The position numbers and the translations under genes are program-made. The notes beneath the pieces were generated by a model that did not search any database, had not been told where the DNA came from, and was given only the letters and a program-made list of their open reading frames with translations. Of a stretch of DNA of 64,000 nt, positions 48,466 through 59,258 are shown one piece after another (position 1 is the stretch's first letter; each line of letters opens with the position of its first letter). This DNA is from Cryptomeria japonica. Lineage: Eukaryota; Streptophyta; Pinopsida; Cupressales; Cupressaceae. Where the stretch lies: the NCBI RefSeq assembly GCF_030272615.1, contig NC_081412.1, positions 543,758,335 to 543,822,334 on the forward strand. Reading direction: 5' to 3'.

Positions 48466-49105
48466 AAATAGTACCAGTCACCCCAATTATGCTAAACTAT
48501 CTCAGGCCCCCCAAAGTCTGCAGGCCTCAGAATTTTCTTAACTTCTTTTGAAAGTGCAAAATTGCATGGGTGATCATAGAACCTGTATAAACTTTTTACA
48601 AGAACTCTTCAAAATGAATATAACTAGATCTCATAAATTTGCAATCCCATATCAAAGTCCATAATTGTACTGGAAAAGGTTGATTGTCATCATCAAATTG
48701 CTTTAATCTCATCTCCTCAGGCCACAAACCAAGCTCTTGACCATAGAATAATACTATATGCATTAATAGAGAATAATGGGGAAACTAGATTTTGGAAGAA
48801 TCCTTATTGATGGCAGTGATCCCTATATCAAGTTGTCTTGCTACAAATGTAGCATAGTCAAATTCTCTAGCATTCCATCTTTGAACATCTGCTGCAATGA
48901 CCATGGATTCAATCTTCATGAAATCTGGGGTGTTCAACCCCAGGACCTGGCCAGCTGAGTAATAGGTATACTTCAAGAAATTTTTGAACAAATTCACATG
49001 AAAGGAAAGTCTCTCCTCTACCTCCAATGGTGCATCAAGACTGAGCATATGAAGAGGTAGTCTCCATCCTATATAGATAAAGTTCCTCTTATTTTCTTTA
49101 TTCAA
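48466..49105 (-). pseudogene. Decayed 'VQLW' repeat-family ORF, upstream part (split by insertion)
   Basis: The minus strand from 49,105 reads YTYYSAGQVLGL, then DVQRWNAREFDYATFVARQL, YSLLMHIVLFYGQE and PFPVQLWTLICD. The middle and end match the ORF at 6,235-6,993 (YSFLMHMFLYRNE, VPVQLWSMDMSWD). A premature stop follows KDSSKI at 48,785. It ends at the retroelement insertion point and resumes at 40,843. The 5' end of the gene is missing or unrecognisable to the right of 49,105. Confidence 0.65.
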
Positions 49106-50489
49106 GATAACTCACATCATTTGGATAGCCTTCTAGCCCTATCCTGATCTTGTATGTGATTTTGATAGAACTTGTATTGGTATAACATATTCTGAAATAC
49201 ACATGTCAGAATAGTTTACTCTATTAGCATTAAAAAATTATGCTTCTTCGTCTTTGGTAGTCATTCCGATAGACATCTCAAGTGTTGTGTTTGGTATAAC
49301 TAAACCAATGGAACATTATCTGAATAGCTTGTTCTATGTAAATCCCAAAGAATTGTCATTCCACTTTTATTGGTTATTCTGATAGGTGTTAACACCTCAT
49401 GTTCGATAATGCTATCTTGATGTTGATGTTTATCATTGACTTGTTAGATCAGGTAAGCTATCCCAATATATATATAAAGTGTTTCTCAATGATAGTTATG
49501 CACAAGGATAAGTATTCAAATCACCGATTCTTAAATATATATCATAATTAAACATCACATATCATAAGCCTTTTTAACAACCACTAGGATTGTACATAAT
49601 ATTCAATCATATCGTAGAATATAAACCATCAATAATTATAAAGAAAGAGAAAGACAACTATATAAGATCTACAAGCCACCATACAAAAATTATATTTTAT
49701 AGAAAATAAAATAAATTATATGTTTACATAGCATATATATAAACTATGTATTTTGAATTTTGACTACGTGTGTGCAAGAGCACGACAGAGCATACTGGAC
49801 TGAGACCCTAACTGGATAGTTACAATGAGAACCACTACATCTTGCCCCTGATTAGAGAGTTGCAAGACTTCATTAGATGAGTGTTGCAAGGCTGTTGAGA
49901 CGAGGAGGAAGACTAGGAACCATTTGGCAGGAGGAAAGCCAGAGAAAGAGTTGAGGGCACTGAGAAAGGGAAAATTGACCAAGGGACAATGATTTTAAGT
50001 GATTTTCCCCACATTTAGAAATTACATTCAAACTTGCCATCTTGATAAAGTTTTAAATATTTGAGCTCATATTTTTTACAATATTGTTATTAATTAGCTT
50101 TCTATTGTAGGAGAAGTAATTTTCCTGCTATAACATATGCTTTTTTTTTTATCGATAATTGGTATTTATATTATTTAATAGGAAAACAAGTACATTTGAA
50201 CCAAATAAAAGTGTTTTAATAAAACCACCAGTCAGCCCTACCACCCAGAAAATACTTCTACAAAACCGCCTATTCAGACTAGATGCAGAAACCCACATGG
50301 CATAAAAAAAAATACCCATTATCCCCACAACCAAAAATACAAAATTAGAGTCCATGACATTAGCTCGAATTTACAGAGTTGGGGACTAATTCCTAGACAC
50401 CAAAGACATGAAATAACATTCTATCAAAGAAGGAACCAGACTAAAAAAACTACAATCCAAACCAGGCACAACAATTAACCCATAAGTGG
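49106..50489. other. Interval without recognised gene
   Basis: No coding trace supported on either strand. AT-rich around 49,460-49,760. A run of T with ATCGATAATTGG near 50,140 may mark a repeat boundary. Confidence 0.5.
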
Positions 50490-50900
50490 CTTGTATGCTC
50501 GAACATTGATCAAGTCAGAGAGGGACTTCATTTCTTGTGCCATCCTCTGCCTTGGTCATAGCTCCCAACTCACCTCTGCTCTTGCCACCTCGTACAAATC
50601 CCGCATAATCTACTTTGTCCTCATCAAATTGGCAAAGGTTTTGAATTCTTCCCACCCAAGATGAGCCAAGTCCCTACAATGATCCTTCAAGCCATCCTCT
50701 TGCCATTAGATAAAACATAATGGTGCAACCAATACATCCTATCTTGTAGAGGTCCTAATTCCCACACCCAGAATTGCTCGTTCGCAGATATCGTCCAAAT
50801 TCAACAGGTAGTCTGAATCAATCAAAGTTCTCAAAGCCCTCTTCAACTTCTCCACTTCTTCCTCAAATTGTAACCCCCAAGTAGAAATCAAAGAGTACAT
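50490..50900 (-). pseudogene. Decayed ORF of unknown family
   Basis: A minus-strand frame gives a protein-like string broken by four or so stops: FEEEVEKLKRALRTLIDSDY, LLNLDDICERAILGVGIRT, DGLKDHCRDLAHLGWEEF and RDLYEVARAEVSWEL. The charge pattern and long stop-free pieces suggest a former gene. I do not recognise the family, and the neighbours give no clue. Confidence 0.35.
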
Positions 50901-51179
50901 TTCTATGTTAGTCTGATATCAGTGACTCACATGAACAAAATATTCCCCAAGAAGCATTTTAACTACTTCATATAGACGTTAGTCTTTGAAAAGGAAAAGA
51001 GCTTTCATCCTCCTATCTGTTATCTTGCTCGAAAATGGCACCAATTTATTGTTAGTCAAGAATTTAAAATTTGTTTCCATTCTACACTGACCAAAACCAC
51101 CTTGCACTTGCAGCTTTGAGCAAGAAAACAAAAGTGACAACCACAAATAATCCCAAGGCTTTAAATGCATTAACATTGG

Positions 51180-51820
51180 CCATTTGAATTAAAGGCTTTA
51201 AATGCATTAACACACGAAACATCATTCCTCGCATCCACTAGACTATTGCACTATCCTTTCACATGGGCTAGCATTAAATACACATTTGTATATTAGAGAT
51301 AATAATAATAGTATATTAGAAATAATAATACTATAATAGAAATAATAATAGTAAATTAGAAATAATGGATTAACATTTTGTGGATTAGACTAAGTAGTAG
51401 TTTGGGCCACAATTAGAGACAAACCAACTTACACCTTCAACCCAAAGAGGATTTATATAGTCATTACATACCCTTGCCAACTATTTTAACCAACTTTCTA
51501 ATTAGTTGGTTGTTTGGGAAATAAAATGCTACTTTTTGCACCAAAATCGCAAAGTTGCTCATTTTCAGCTTTTGAGCAATTTTGACAACTTTTGCAATTT
51601 TCAACCAAATGATTTCCTATCAACCTAGGACTCCTCAAACATGCTAAATATGACATAAAACCATGAATTACATCAATTTCATCACTTTTAGCCAACTCTG
51701 GAGGTGTTGACCAGTGTTGACCTATTCAAGACCTAATTGGTCTAGACATGACAAAAAAGGGCACAATGGCCTTACAACTTTGATCCAATATATGGAGTGC
51801 AAGTACCATGAAATAGGTAT
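51180..51820. other. Interval without gene, with an AATAAT-type microsatellite
   Basis: An imperfect run of AATAATA/TAGAAATAAT units lies at about 51,295-51,370. Nothing else was recognised. Confidence 0.55.
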
Positions 51821-52156
51821 TTGTTAGATTTGTCTTCCTTGAGTGAGGGAAATTTGGGAAGAGAAGAGGAAAGAGAGACATGTAGCAGGTCTAAAAGAGG
51901 GAGATCAACTAGAGGTCAAAATATTAGAAGAAAATTTCATAAACGCATGGAATTTTTTCTTGCTGAAGGGGGGTCATTTTCTTATGATGATGAGAGCATA
52001 GGGGACATCAAGGTGCCCTTAAGGTACAAACATCTACAAAAACAATGGGTACTCGAGGAACTTCCTCCAATAAACACTGATTTTTGTGTCAAAGGATATA
52101 TCACATATAACCATTGTCATTACATGGTTTGGGCCTATTTTGTATGGACAACATAA
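51821..52156 (+). CDS. Short ORF, hypothetical, doubtful
   Basis: A 111-codon plus-strand frame, basic and serine-rich at the N-terminus (SRSKRGRSTRGQ), then a more ordinary C-terminal half (YKHLQKQWVLEELPPINTDF). No family recognised, no clear promoter, and it ends shortly before an LTR that starts at 52,319. It may be a fragment of a decayed repeat. Confidence 0.25.
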   Translation: MLDLSSLSEGNLGREEERETCSRSKRGRSTRGQNIRRKFHKRMEFFLAEGGSFSYDDESIGDIKVPLRYKHLQKQWVLEELPPINTDFCVKGYITYNHCHYMVWAYFVWTT

Positions 52157-52318
52157 AGGTTTGTTACGAAAAAGTTAATGAATTGATGAAGTATGTTAGA
52201 CCCTATTATAGTTTCAAAGATTGGATGCATCTTGTTCAATATACACAAAGTATGCAAAGGTATGACTATCAAAAAATTATTTATAGCTAAAATATTCTTG
52301 GCATTGTTTTGTCATTCA

Positions 52319-54548
52319 TGTCAACCGGTATGGGATGACCATCGGTAGAAGAGATGTATGTGCAACACTGCTATGGATGATGCAGGATGTGATATCTTGG
52401 ATATCACCTTGTGTTGCAGATTATTGGTAAGGTAAGGAAGATGACCTCAGGAGTCACTTGAAGAACATTACAGGATGCAGAAGACAAGGTGTCACTCCAC
52501 CGGTAAGTGGAGCTTATCTCCTATTATGCATTATGTGCATTATAGTTGGTGATATAAGAGTGAAGAGGTAGAGGCAAGTACTTGAAGGTTAACACCGGAT
52601 CTACTAGTGAATTGAGGGAATGCCTTAGGTGCATGAGATTGGGGTTATGCAATCGATCGACAGAGAAGGCATGTTCAGATGCCAGTATAGAAGGAATGTG
52701 ATGTGTTTGTCACTTTGACAAACCAGCTGAGATAATGTCCGAGCTGATCAAGAAGACAAGGCTAAGTTGATGCAAATAGAGGAATCTAACCTGACTGAAG
52801 GTAGATTTTGGTGAAGGTTGATGACTTACGCCATCAAGAGAGCTTACCAGTATGTATTTTTACCAGTGATATCGACAAGGTGCAAATGTAGAAGACTCCC
52901 CACTTTGTGGGAATGAGCATGCATTGGATGGACATGTCTGATGACTCATCAAGGAGTTCCATTGACAATTCAATATGAGGGAAGACATGATGAGGTAACT
53001 GGTACAATGAGTGAGACCAGTAGGGTTAGCAAACCCGAAGAAAGGAGGAACTGGTAGAATATTTCCTCAGTGATCCTATGTGGACCAACATGAAGAGTCA
53101 AGGTGGTAGAGCTGGTTGACTTGGATGCCACATGGAATCAAGGTGGTGAGCCTGCATTAGATAAATATGGAATGTACACTGACGGGTAGGTGATGACTTA
53201 AAAGGAGACTATGAAGCTTGATGTGAAGTTGGAGAAGTGCGCGGCTCAAGATTAAATGGACAAGAGAGGATCAAGGATAGACTTATCAATCATATCAGAG
53301 TAGTTGAAGCAACCCATCATGCCATTAATGGTGATTGACCAAGAAGTATGTGGATAGATTGTTTATAGGTTGTTGGAGAAGGAAGGTGTGGTCTGGAAGG
53401 CACGTTGATGGCGGACTTGTGCAGATGGATATCAGGAAGATTAGATTGAGCAAGATATGATTGGATTTGGTTTTCCTTGAGGATGGTGAGGAAACCCTAA
53501 CTGCCTTGATTTTGAATTAGGCTTTGGCGAGAAAATGAGTCTATAAGTATGAAGGCCAAAGAGATTGTTTGTTGCTACTAGATAGAATAACATTGTGCTA
53601 CTATGAAGTGTGATACTTCTGCATGTATAAGAAAATCAGCCAAGTGCTTAACAAGCATCTAAGAAGTGAGTGAGAGTGAGGGAGAACTTGGTTGAAGCAT
53701 TCAACTAGTAGGAGAGAAGAATCGGTAGTGTTCATACCAATAGAGCAGAAGTGAAGGAGGCTGCAGAGAAGGCATGTAGAGAACTGTCAAAGTGTTATAC
53801 TGGTGAAGAGAAAAGATTAAGGTGGAGATCCAACATAGATGAAGAAGAGGAGAGGTGTACCGATAGGGCTTACTAACAAAGAAGCAATAGGTGAAGAGTA
53901 GTAGAGAAGTGAGTCGGTGAAGAAGAGATGGTATCTCACTGATAGAGTAAGATATATGCAATGGTTGCAAGATTCACTTATAACCAGATAACTTATTTTG
54001 TAATTGAAGTTTACATTGTGAACACTGAGTTGTAGCTTGGTGGAGGGGTTGTAGCTCCTTGGGTTGGTGCCCTAAAGTTAGGGGTTGGTGCCCTAAAGTT
54101 AGGGGTTGGTGCCCTAAAGTTAGGGGTTGGTGCTCCTTGGGTTGGTGCCCTAAAGATAGGGGTTGGTGCTCCTTTGGGTTGTAGTCCAAAAATCTAGTAG
54201 CGGTTGTAGCTCCTTGGGTTGGTGCCCTAAAGTTAGGGTTTGGTGCTCCTTAAGTTGGTGCCCTAAACTTTGCAACTATGTTTTCATTGCGACGTTGGAT
54301 TGGAGTAGTAAATTCTAGTAGCATTTCTCACTAAGGCTTTTCCCATCTTTACTTTTCCTCGTATATGCTAGTGTTATGTGATATCTCCTTGTGAGTGTTT
54401 GCATTTGAGTTAGTATCCTTACTAACTGGTGAGTCTGTTCATAGTTAGATCTAATAACTAGTATGCTCACATAGGATTGCTAAAGGTAAATGATTTGAGA
54501 AGCACTGATTCACCCCCTCCCCCTCTCAGTGGTGCATTGTGTCTAACA
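52319..54548 (+). repeat. LTR of a plus-strand element (solo-like, with primer-binding site)
   Basis: It begins TGTCAACCGGTATGGG and ends GTGTCTAACA, about 2.2 kb, followed at once by a tRNA-Met primer-binding site. It is G-rich on the plus strand and has many ACCGGTA-like motifs. No gag or pol follows, so the element is a 5' LTR whose interior was lost. The left edge is inferred from the TG terminus only, since no partner LTR is in the window. Confidence 0.6.
54041..54270. repeat. 21-bp minisatellite inside the LTR
   Basis: Units of GGTTGGTGCCCTAAAGTTAGG repeat exactly at 54,062, 54,083 and 54,104. They are then interspersed with variant units carrying GCTCCTTGGGTT to about 54,270. Because 21 is a multiple of three, the minus strand reads as a run of HQPLTLG heptapeptides; I treat that as a by-product and not a gene. 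Confidence 0.9.
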
Positions 54549-54550
54549 AT

Positions 54551-54562
54551 TGGTATTAGAGC
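54551..54562 (+). other. Primer-binding site next to the 52.3-54.5 kb LTR
   Basis: TGGTATTAGAGC, one base off the initiator tRNA-Met site TGGTATCAGAGC, two bases after the LTR terminus CTAACA. Confidence 0.8.
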
Positions 54563-54969
54563 AAGGTTCGTAGCTAGATGAGCTTTCTCCAGCTTGGGTA
54601 GATTCCGGCCTAAGAACATAATGGTTTGTTTAGTGTCAATCCACTAGTACATTTGGGCCTAATTTTTGATGGCTAATTTTTGGATTTGTGACAACCAAAC
54701 TTTGGACTTTCGACCAACTTTACCACCAAAAACTCATCATCGAGCTTCCTGATGATGCCATTTGCATCGGTCATTTGATGATGTTATGAAATCCTCCAAC
54801 AGTGGCTATTTTTGCACCCCTCACCACAAATATCGATGGATTTCTGTTGGATTTTTGATGGATTTTATGATTTCTCCTTGATGACCATCCAACATGGAAG
54901 TGACGTCGGATATACAACATCCTTGTTGGACATTCCATTAGTTGTCATCGGAATTCCGATGGCAAGAGA

Positions 54970-56076
54970 TGATGTGCGTCAAACGACTTTGTCGTCGGTG
55001 AATGAAAGCATTGAACGAGTTCTATTTATAAAAATTGCATTAAACATTTATTATTTATTTGATTTAGTGTTATTTGCAAAAATTAATTATCAATGATGTT
55101 TCCTTTCTCCAAGAATTGTCTAGGATCTTTCCATCAGATAATATGTAACATCGAATGACTAAATATTTTCTTTACAAATGCTTATTTTATTTAATTATTA
55201 TTTGAGTGTGAATTAAAATTTATATCTGTACAGAAGAAGAACATACAATCTTTAGAGTAATGTGCAAGCAAATTTCCTAAAAGAAAGCAAGCAGGCGTTA
55301 TCTTGAATTACACAGAAACAAGCTCATCAGCTGCCTAGAAGAGAGAAATTGGAGAAAAGCAGAGGAAAGTGTTAAAGGGTGATAAATAGATAGATAGTAT
55401 GCAATACAAACAAACAATGTCTGGAGTGTCTGATGTGACGTCTCTAATTTATGTCCGGAGGGACTAATTGGTTTTGGAGTTCCTGCGAAACCTATTGGGC
55501 CACACTTTGGAGGAAATCAATGTGTTCATGCAAGGAGCACCTATTTTCTATTTTGAGAATGATGCTTTTGCACCAAAGGATATTTGGAAGTCAATATCCA
55601 GAAATTTCTATAGTGTGGAACCAGAGTTGGTGGACTCGAATTAATTTTCAGCTTTCAAAAGACCAAGAGGTTATGTACACAATCTCCCAATAGAAGGGTA
55701 ATTTCAAGCATTACCTCTCCCCCCCATGACTATTTAGGAAGCACTTCCTCAAACAGAGGACTATTGGCCTCTATGGGATCAAAGAAAAAAATTGAAGCAT
55801 AGACTCTAGACAATGTGGTGGTGTCCTTCATGAAGAACTCTGTACTATAATTGAAAATTCACGAGGGAAACTGCAAGATAGTGAAGAGAAATACAATCTT
55901 GAAAAGTGGGAAGAATGGATCTTGGTTTTGGTGGGGCCAAGTTAGGTGGCTCCTCTAGAGGTTGATGAGATAGAAATAATATTAGGATTTGAAAAAGATC
56001 ACACTTGTGGAACTTTGTGTGTGAGTGATCGATTGCGGTGTTTGGGTAATACATTCCAAATAGATACAATTGCATG
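54970..56076 (+). repeat. Inverted-repeat arm 1 (DRM-derived)
   Basis: This ~1.1-kb segment is matched in reverse complement by 56,586-57,690 along its whole length, including the intron-like AT-rich part (54,970-55,440) and the coding-like part. Examples: GAACGAGTTCTA at 55,013 against the reverse copy near 57,635; GTCCGGAGGGACTAA at 55,454 against TTAGTCCCTCCGGAC at about 57,192. Identity by eye is about nine in ten. Confidence 0.85.
55445..56076 (+). pseudogene. DRM-type DNA cytosine methyltransferase fragment I
   Basis: Plus-strand frames with a few stops and at least one shift carry the N-terminal catalytic region of plant DRM enzymes, which perform RNA-directed de novo methylation. Pieces in order: LIGFGVPAKPIGP, FYFENDAFAPKDIWKSISR, NFYSVEPELVDS, RGYVHNLPIE (55,666-55,695), EALPQTEDYWPLWDQRKK, WEEWILVLVGP, VAPLEVDEIEIILGFEKDHT and DRLRCLGNTFQIDT (LGN at 56,042). 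In DRM the motifs are permuted, with motifs IX-X before motif I, and this fragment stops just after motif X. Family knowledge supplies the identity; the motif strings are seen directly. No ubiquitin-associated domains are present. Pseudogene. Confidence 0.8.
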
Positions 56077-56112
56077 CCATTAGGATAAAAGTATTTAATC
56101 AAGACATTACCC

Positions 56113-56503
56113 ATTTGGAATGCATTACCGAAACACTGCAATCAATCACTCACACACGAAGTTCCATGAGTGTGATCTTTTTCAAATCCTAATATGATTT
56201 CTATCTCGTCAACCTCTAGAGAAGCCACCTAATTTGACCCAACCCAAACCAAGATCCATTCTTCCCACTTTTCAAGATTGTATTTCTCTTCACTATCTTG
56301 CAGTTTCCCTTGTGTGAATTTTCAATTATAGTGCAGAGTTCTTCATTAAGGATACCACCACATCGTCTAGAGTCTATGCTTCAATTTTTTTCTTTGATCC
56401 TGTGGAGGCCAATAGTAAGGAAGTTCTTCCTAACTAGTCCTAGGGGGGAGAGGTAATGCTTAAAATCACCCTTCTATTGGGAGATTGTGTACATAACCTC
56501 TTC
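56113..56503 (-). pseudogene. DRM fragment II, forming an inner palindrome with fragment I
   Basis: Reverse complement of about 55,673-56,061 with modest divergence; the junction is a 51-base loop (56,062-56,112). On the minus strand it repeats the DRM region from about NLPIE to LGN/FQID. It ends at the LCTQSPNRR-reading edge near 56,503, where it is fused to sequence reading DFYPDGIKLK-like in the same strand. Confidence 0.75.
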
Positions 56504-57190
56504 TCCACCAATACCAGATAGAAGAGAAAGTACTTTAATTTAATGCCATCAGGATAAAAGGATTTAATCAAGATAGATAAATGGTATGCAACTGTATCTA
56601 TTTGGAATGCATGACCCAAATAGCGCAATTGATCAGTCGCACATGAAGTTCCAAGAGTGTGATATTTTTCAAATCCTAATATTATTTTTATCTCATCAAC
56701 CTCTAGAGGATCCGCCTGACCTAGCCCCACCCAAACCATGTTCCATTCTTTTCACTTTTCAAGAATATATTTCTCTTCACTATCTTCCAGTTTCCCTCAT
56801 GAATTTTCAATTATAGTGCAGAGTTCTTCACGAAGGACACCACCACATCGTCTAGAGTCTATGCTTCAATGTTGTTCTTTGATCCCATGGAGGCCAATAG
56901 TCCTTTGTTTGAGGAAGTGCTTCCTAAATAGTCATGGGGGGAGAGGTAATGCTTGAAATCACCCTTCTATTGTGAGATTGTGTACATAACCTCTTGGTCT
57001 TCTGAAAGCTGAAAATTACTTCAAGTCCACCAACTCTGGTTCCACACTATAGAAATATTTGGATATTGACTTCCAAATATCCCTTGGTGCAAAAGCATCA
57101 TTCTCATAATAGAAAAAATGTGCTCCTTGCATGAACACATTGATTTCCTCCAAGCGTGGCCCAATAGGTTTCGCAGGAACTCCAAAACCA
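56504..57190 (-). pseudogene. DRM fragment III
   Basis: The minus-strand frame at 56,440-56,739 reads ADPLEVDEIKIILGFEKYHT, DQLRYLGHAFQIDTVAYHLS and then ILIKSFYPDGIKLK. It therefore extends slightly further past motif X than fragment I. The upstream part (to 57,190) mirrors fragment I, including the VPAKPIGP region. The catalytic motif IV with its Pro-Cys is not reached. Stops and shifts are present. Confidence 0.78.
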
Positions 57191-57690
57191 GTTAGTCCCT
57201 CCGGACATAAACTAGAGATGTCACATCACACACTCCAGACATTGTTTGTCTGTATTACATACTTTCTATCTATTTATCACCCTTAAACACTTTCCTCTAC
57301 CATTCTCCAATTGCTCTCTTCTAGGCAGCTGATGAGATTATTTCCATGTCATTCAAGATAATGCCTGCTTGCTTTCTTTTAGGAAATTTTCTTGTACATG
57401 ACTCTTCAGCTTGTATGTTCTGCTTCTGTATAGATATAAATTTTAATTCACGCTTAGCTAATAATTAAATAAAATAAGCATTTGTAATGAAAATATTTAA
57501 TCATTCAATGTTACATATTATCTGACGGAAAGATCCTAGATAATTCTTGGAGAAAGGAAACATCATTGATAGTCATTTTTTGGAAATAACACTGAATCAA
57601 ATAAATTAAAAATTTTTCATGTAATTTTTAAAAGTAGAACTCGTTCAATGCTTTCATGCACCGACGGCAAAGCTGTCTGACGCACACCAT
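56586..57690 (-). repeat. Inverted-repeat arm 2 (DRM-derived)
   Basis: Reverse-complement partner of 54,970-56,076. It is separated from arm 1 by about 509 bp that hold a further reverse-oriented partial copy (56,113-56,503). Confidence 0.85.
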
Positions 57691-57699
57691 TATCCATAA

Positions 57700-58100
57700 T
57701 ATAACAAATCAATATAATAGGCTATTATAAAGAATATATACAAAAATATGAAAGAACATTAAATTACCATTACAAACCCATAAACCATTAAATAGTGAAA
57801 ATAGATATAAATTTGTAAATGTCTCCCTACAAACACCACAACCATAACAAAAACAAAAAAAATTCTTACCCGCAAAAACTAAGTAGCTGGTGAGTTGCAA
57901 GTCTACAACATCTCTCAGATGATCAAACCGTTTCTTAATTTTTTTCTTCTGATTAGTCAATGGATTTAATTGCATGTACAAGTTTTCTATTTGAAGCCTT
58001 TCCTTTCCCTATATTTGAGACTTAATAAAATTCTTGTGAGTAGGAAATTGATTCAGGAGTTACGTATGAAGAATTTGGCAAAGTAAATGATGACAATCAA
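57700..58100. other. Spacer between DRM repeats
   Basis: No gene recognised. It lies between inverted-repeat arm 2 and the first direct repeat. Confidence 0.5.
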
Positions 58101-58114
58101 ACTCAAATTTTATC

Positions 58115-58479
58115 TGTCTTGAAAGCCTTTTATCCTGATGGCATTAAATTAAAGTTCTTTCTCTATTTTCTAGTGATCTCTATAGTAGAGGTCGACCTAG
58201 GATACATTTAACTTGTGTTGTATCTGCGGAAATATGTATCATAGGTCAATGTAATGCAACCTCTGCTCCACCAATACCAAATAAAAGAAAAAGTACTTTA
58301 ATTTAATGCCATCAGGATAAAATGATTTCAAGACATATATTAGGTATAAAAGGAAGCCTACCCTATCATTTGAAGGGGTCTACCTATAATTCAAGTGATC
58401 TCTTAATTATAAAATCAATTCAATTCCAAGTGAACAGGCAATCAAGCATTCATCAAGAATTGAAGGAGAAATCAAGTTA
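58115..58479 (+). repeat. Direct repeat 1 containing a DRM scrap and a foldback
   Basis: About 365 bp, closely repeated at 58,893-59,258. It carries FYPDGIKLKFF-reading DNA and, internally, a near-perfect inverted repeat (58,128-58,160 with 58,289-58,322, centred on CCTGATGGCATTAAATTAAA). Confidence 0.8.
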
Positions 58480-58819
58480 ATAAAGATATTTAATAGAGGA
58501 GATATTTAATAAAGATATCATATTTTAAATTAAGAAATGGATAGGAGATTAAGAATACAAACCTTCCATATTGCACACTTCAAGGTATATTAAAATCAGT
58601 TCAAAGTGTATTCATTTAGGGACCTTTCATAAAATATTCTCAATTTACACATCATAAAAGGATCTTAAAATATTCATTGTTTATAATGATAAGAATTTGG
58701 TTGTTCCATACACCTTCCTTTACTATTTTAAAAATATCACCGACCAAAATATTGTGCAACAGTAGTATGGAGTGCATTTCATCTATTTTATGCCTAAATA
58801 TTTCATCATACCATTTTCT

Positions 58820-59091
58820 TTTCAAAGGTGATTGATCGATTGCGGTGTTTGGGTAATGCATTCCAAATAGATCTAGTTGCATACCATTTATTTGTCTTGA
58901 TTAAAGACTTTTATCCTGATGGCATTAAATTAAAGTTCTTTCTCTATTTTCTAGTGATATGTGGAGCAGAGATTTCTTTGCATCGACCTAGGATACATTT
59001 AACTTGTGTTGTATCTGCAGAAATATGTATATTAGGACGATGCAATGCAACCTCTGCTCCACCAATACCAGATAGAAGAGAAGTACTTTAA
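58820..59091 (+). pseudogene. DRM fragment IV (motif X to motif I)
   Basis: An open plus-strand stretch reads DRLRCLGNAFQIDLVAYHLF, VLIKDFYPDGIKLKFFLYF and then CGAEISLHRPRIHLTCVV, SAEI. This matches the DRM passage from motif X through motif I (family form LFSGIGGAE…LHRLGI…VVSVEI), with motif I itself decayed to FLVICGAE. An acceptor-like TTTTCTTTTCAAAG precedes it. The motif IV region is absent; the frame ends in the shared repeat. Pseudogene. Confidence 0.78.
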
Positions 59092-59258
59092 TTTAAATCC
59101 ATCAGGATAAAATGCTTTCAAGACATATATTAGGTATAAAAGGAAGCCTACCCTATCATTTGAAGGGGTCTACCTACAATTCATGTGATCTCTTAATTAT
59201 AAAATCAATTCAATTCCAAGTGAACATGAAATCAAGAATTGAAGGAGAATTCAAGTTG
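58893..59258 (+). repeat. Direct repeat 2 containing DRM motif I region and a foldback
   Basis: Second copy of 58,115-58,479. The foldback stems are 58,909-58,941 and 59,080-59,112, with two or three mismatches. The two copies share the downstream string GGTATAAAAGGAAGCC. Confidence 0.8.

Noticed and set aside
53974-54189. Minus-strand frame with HQPLTLG heptapeptide repeats
   Set aside because: Produced by a 21-bp minisatellite inside an LTR; no start context, no family, and the repeat unit alone explains the open frame.
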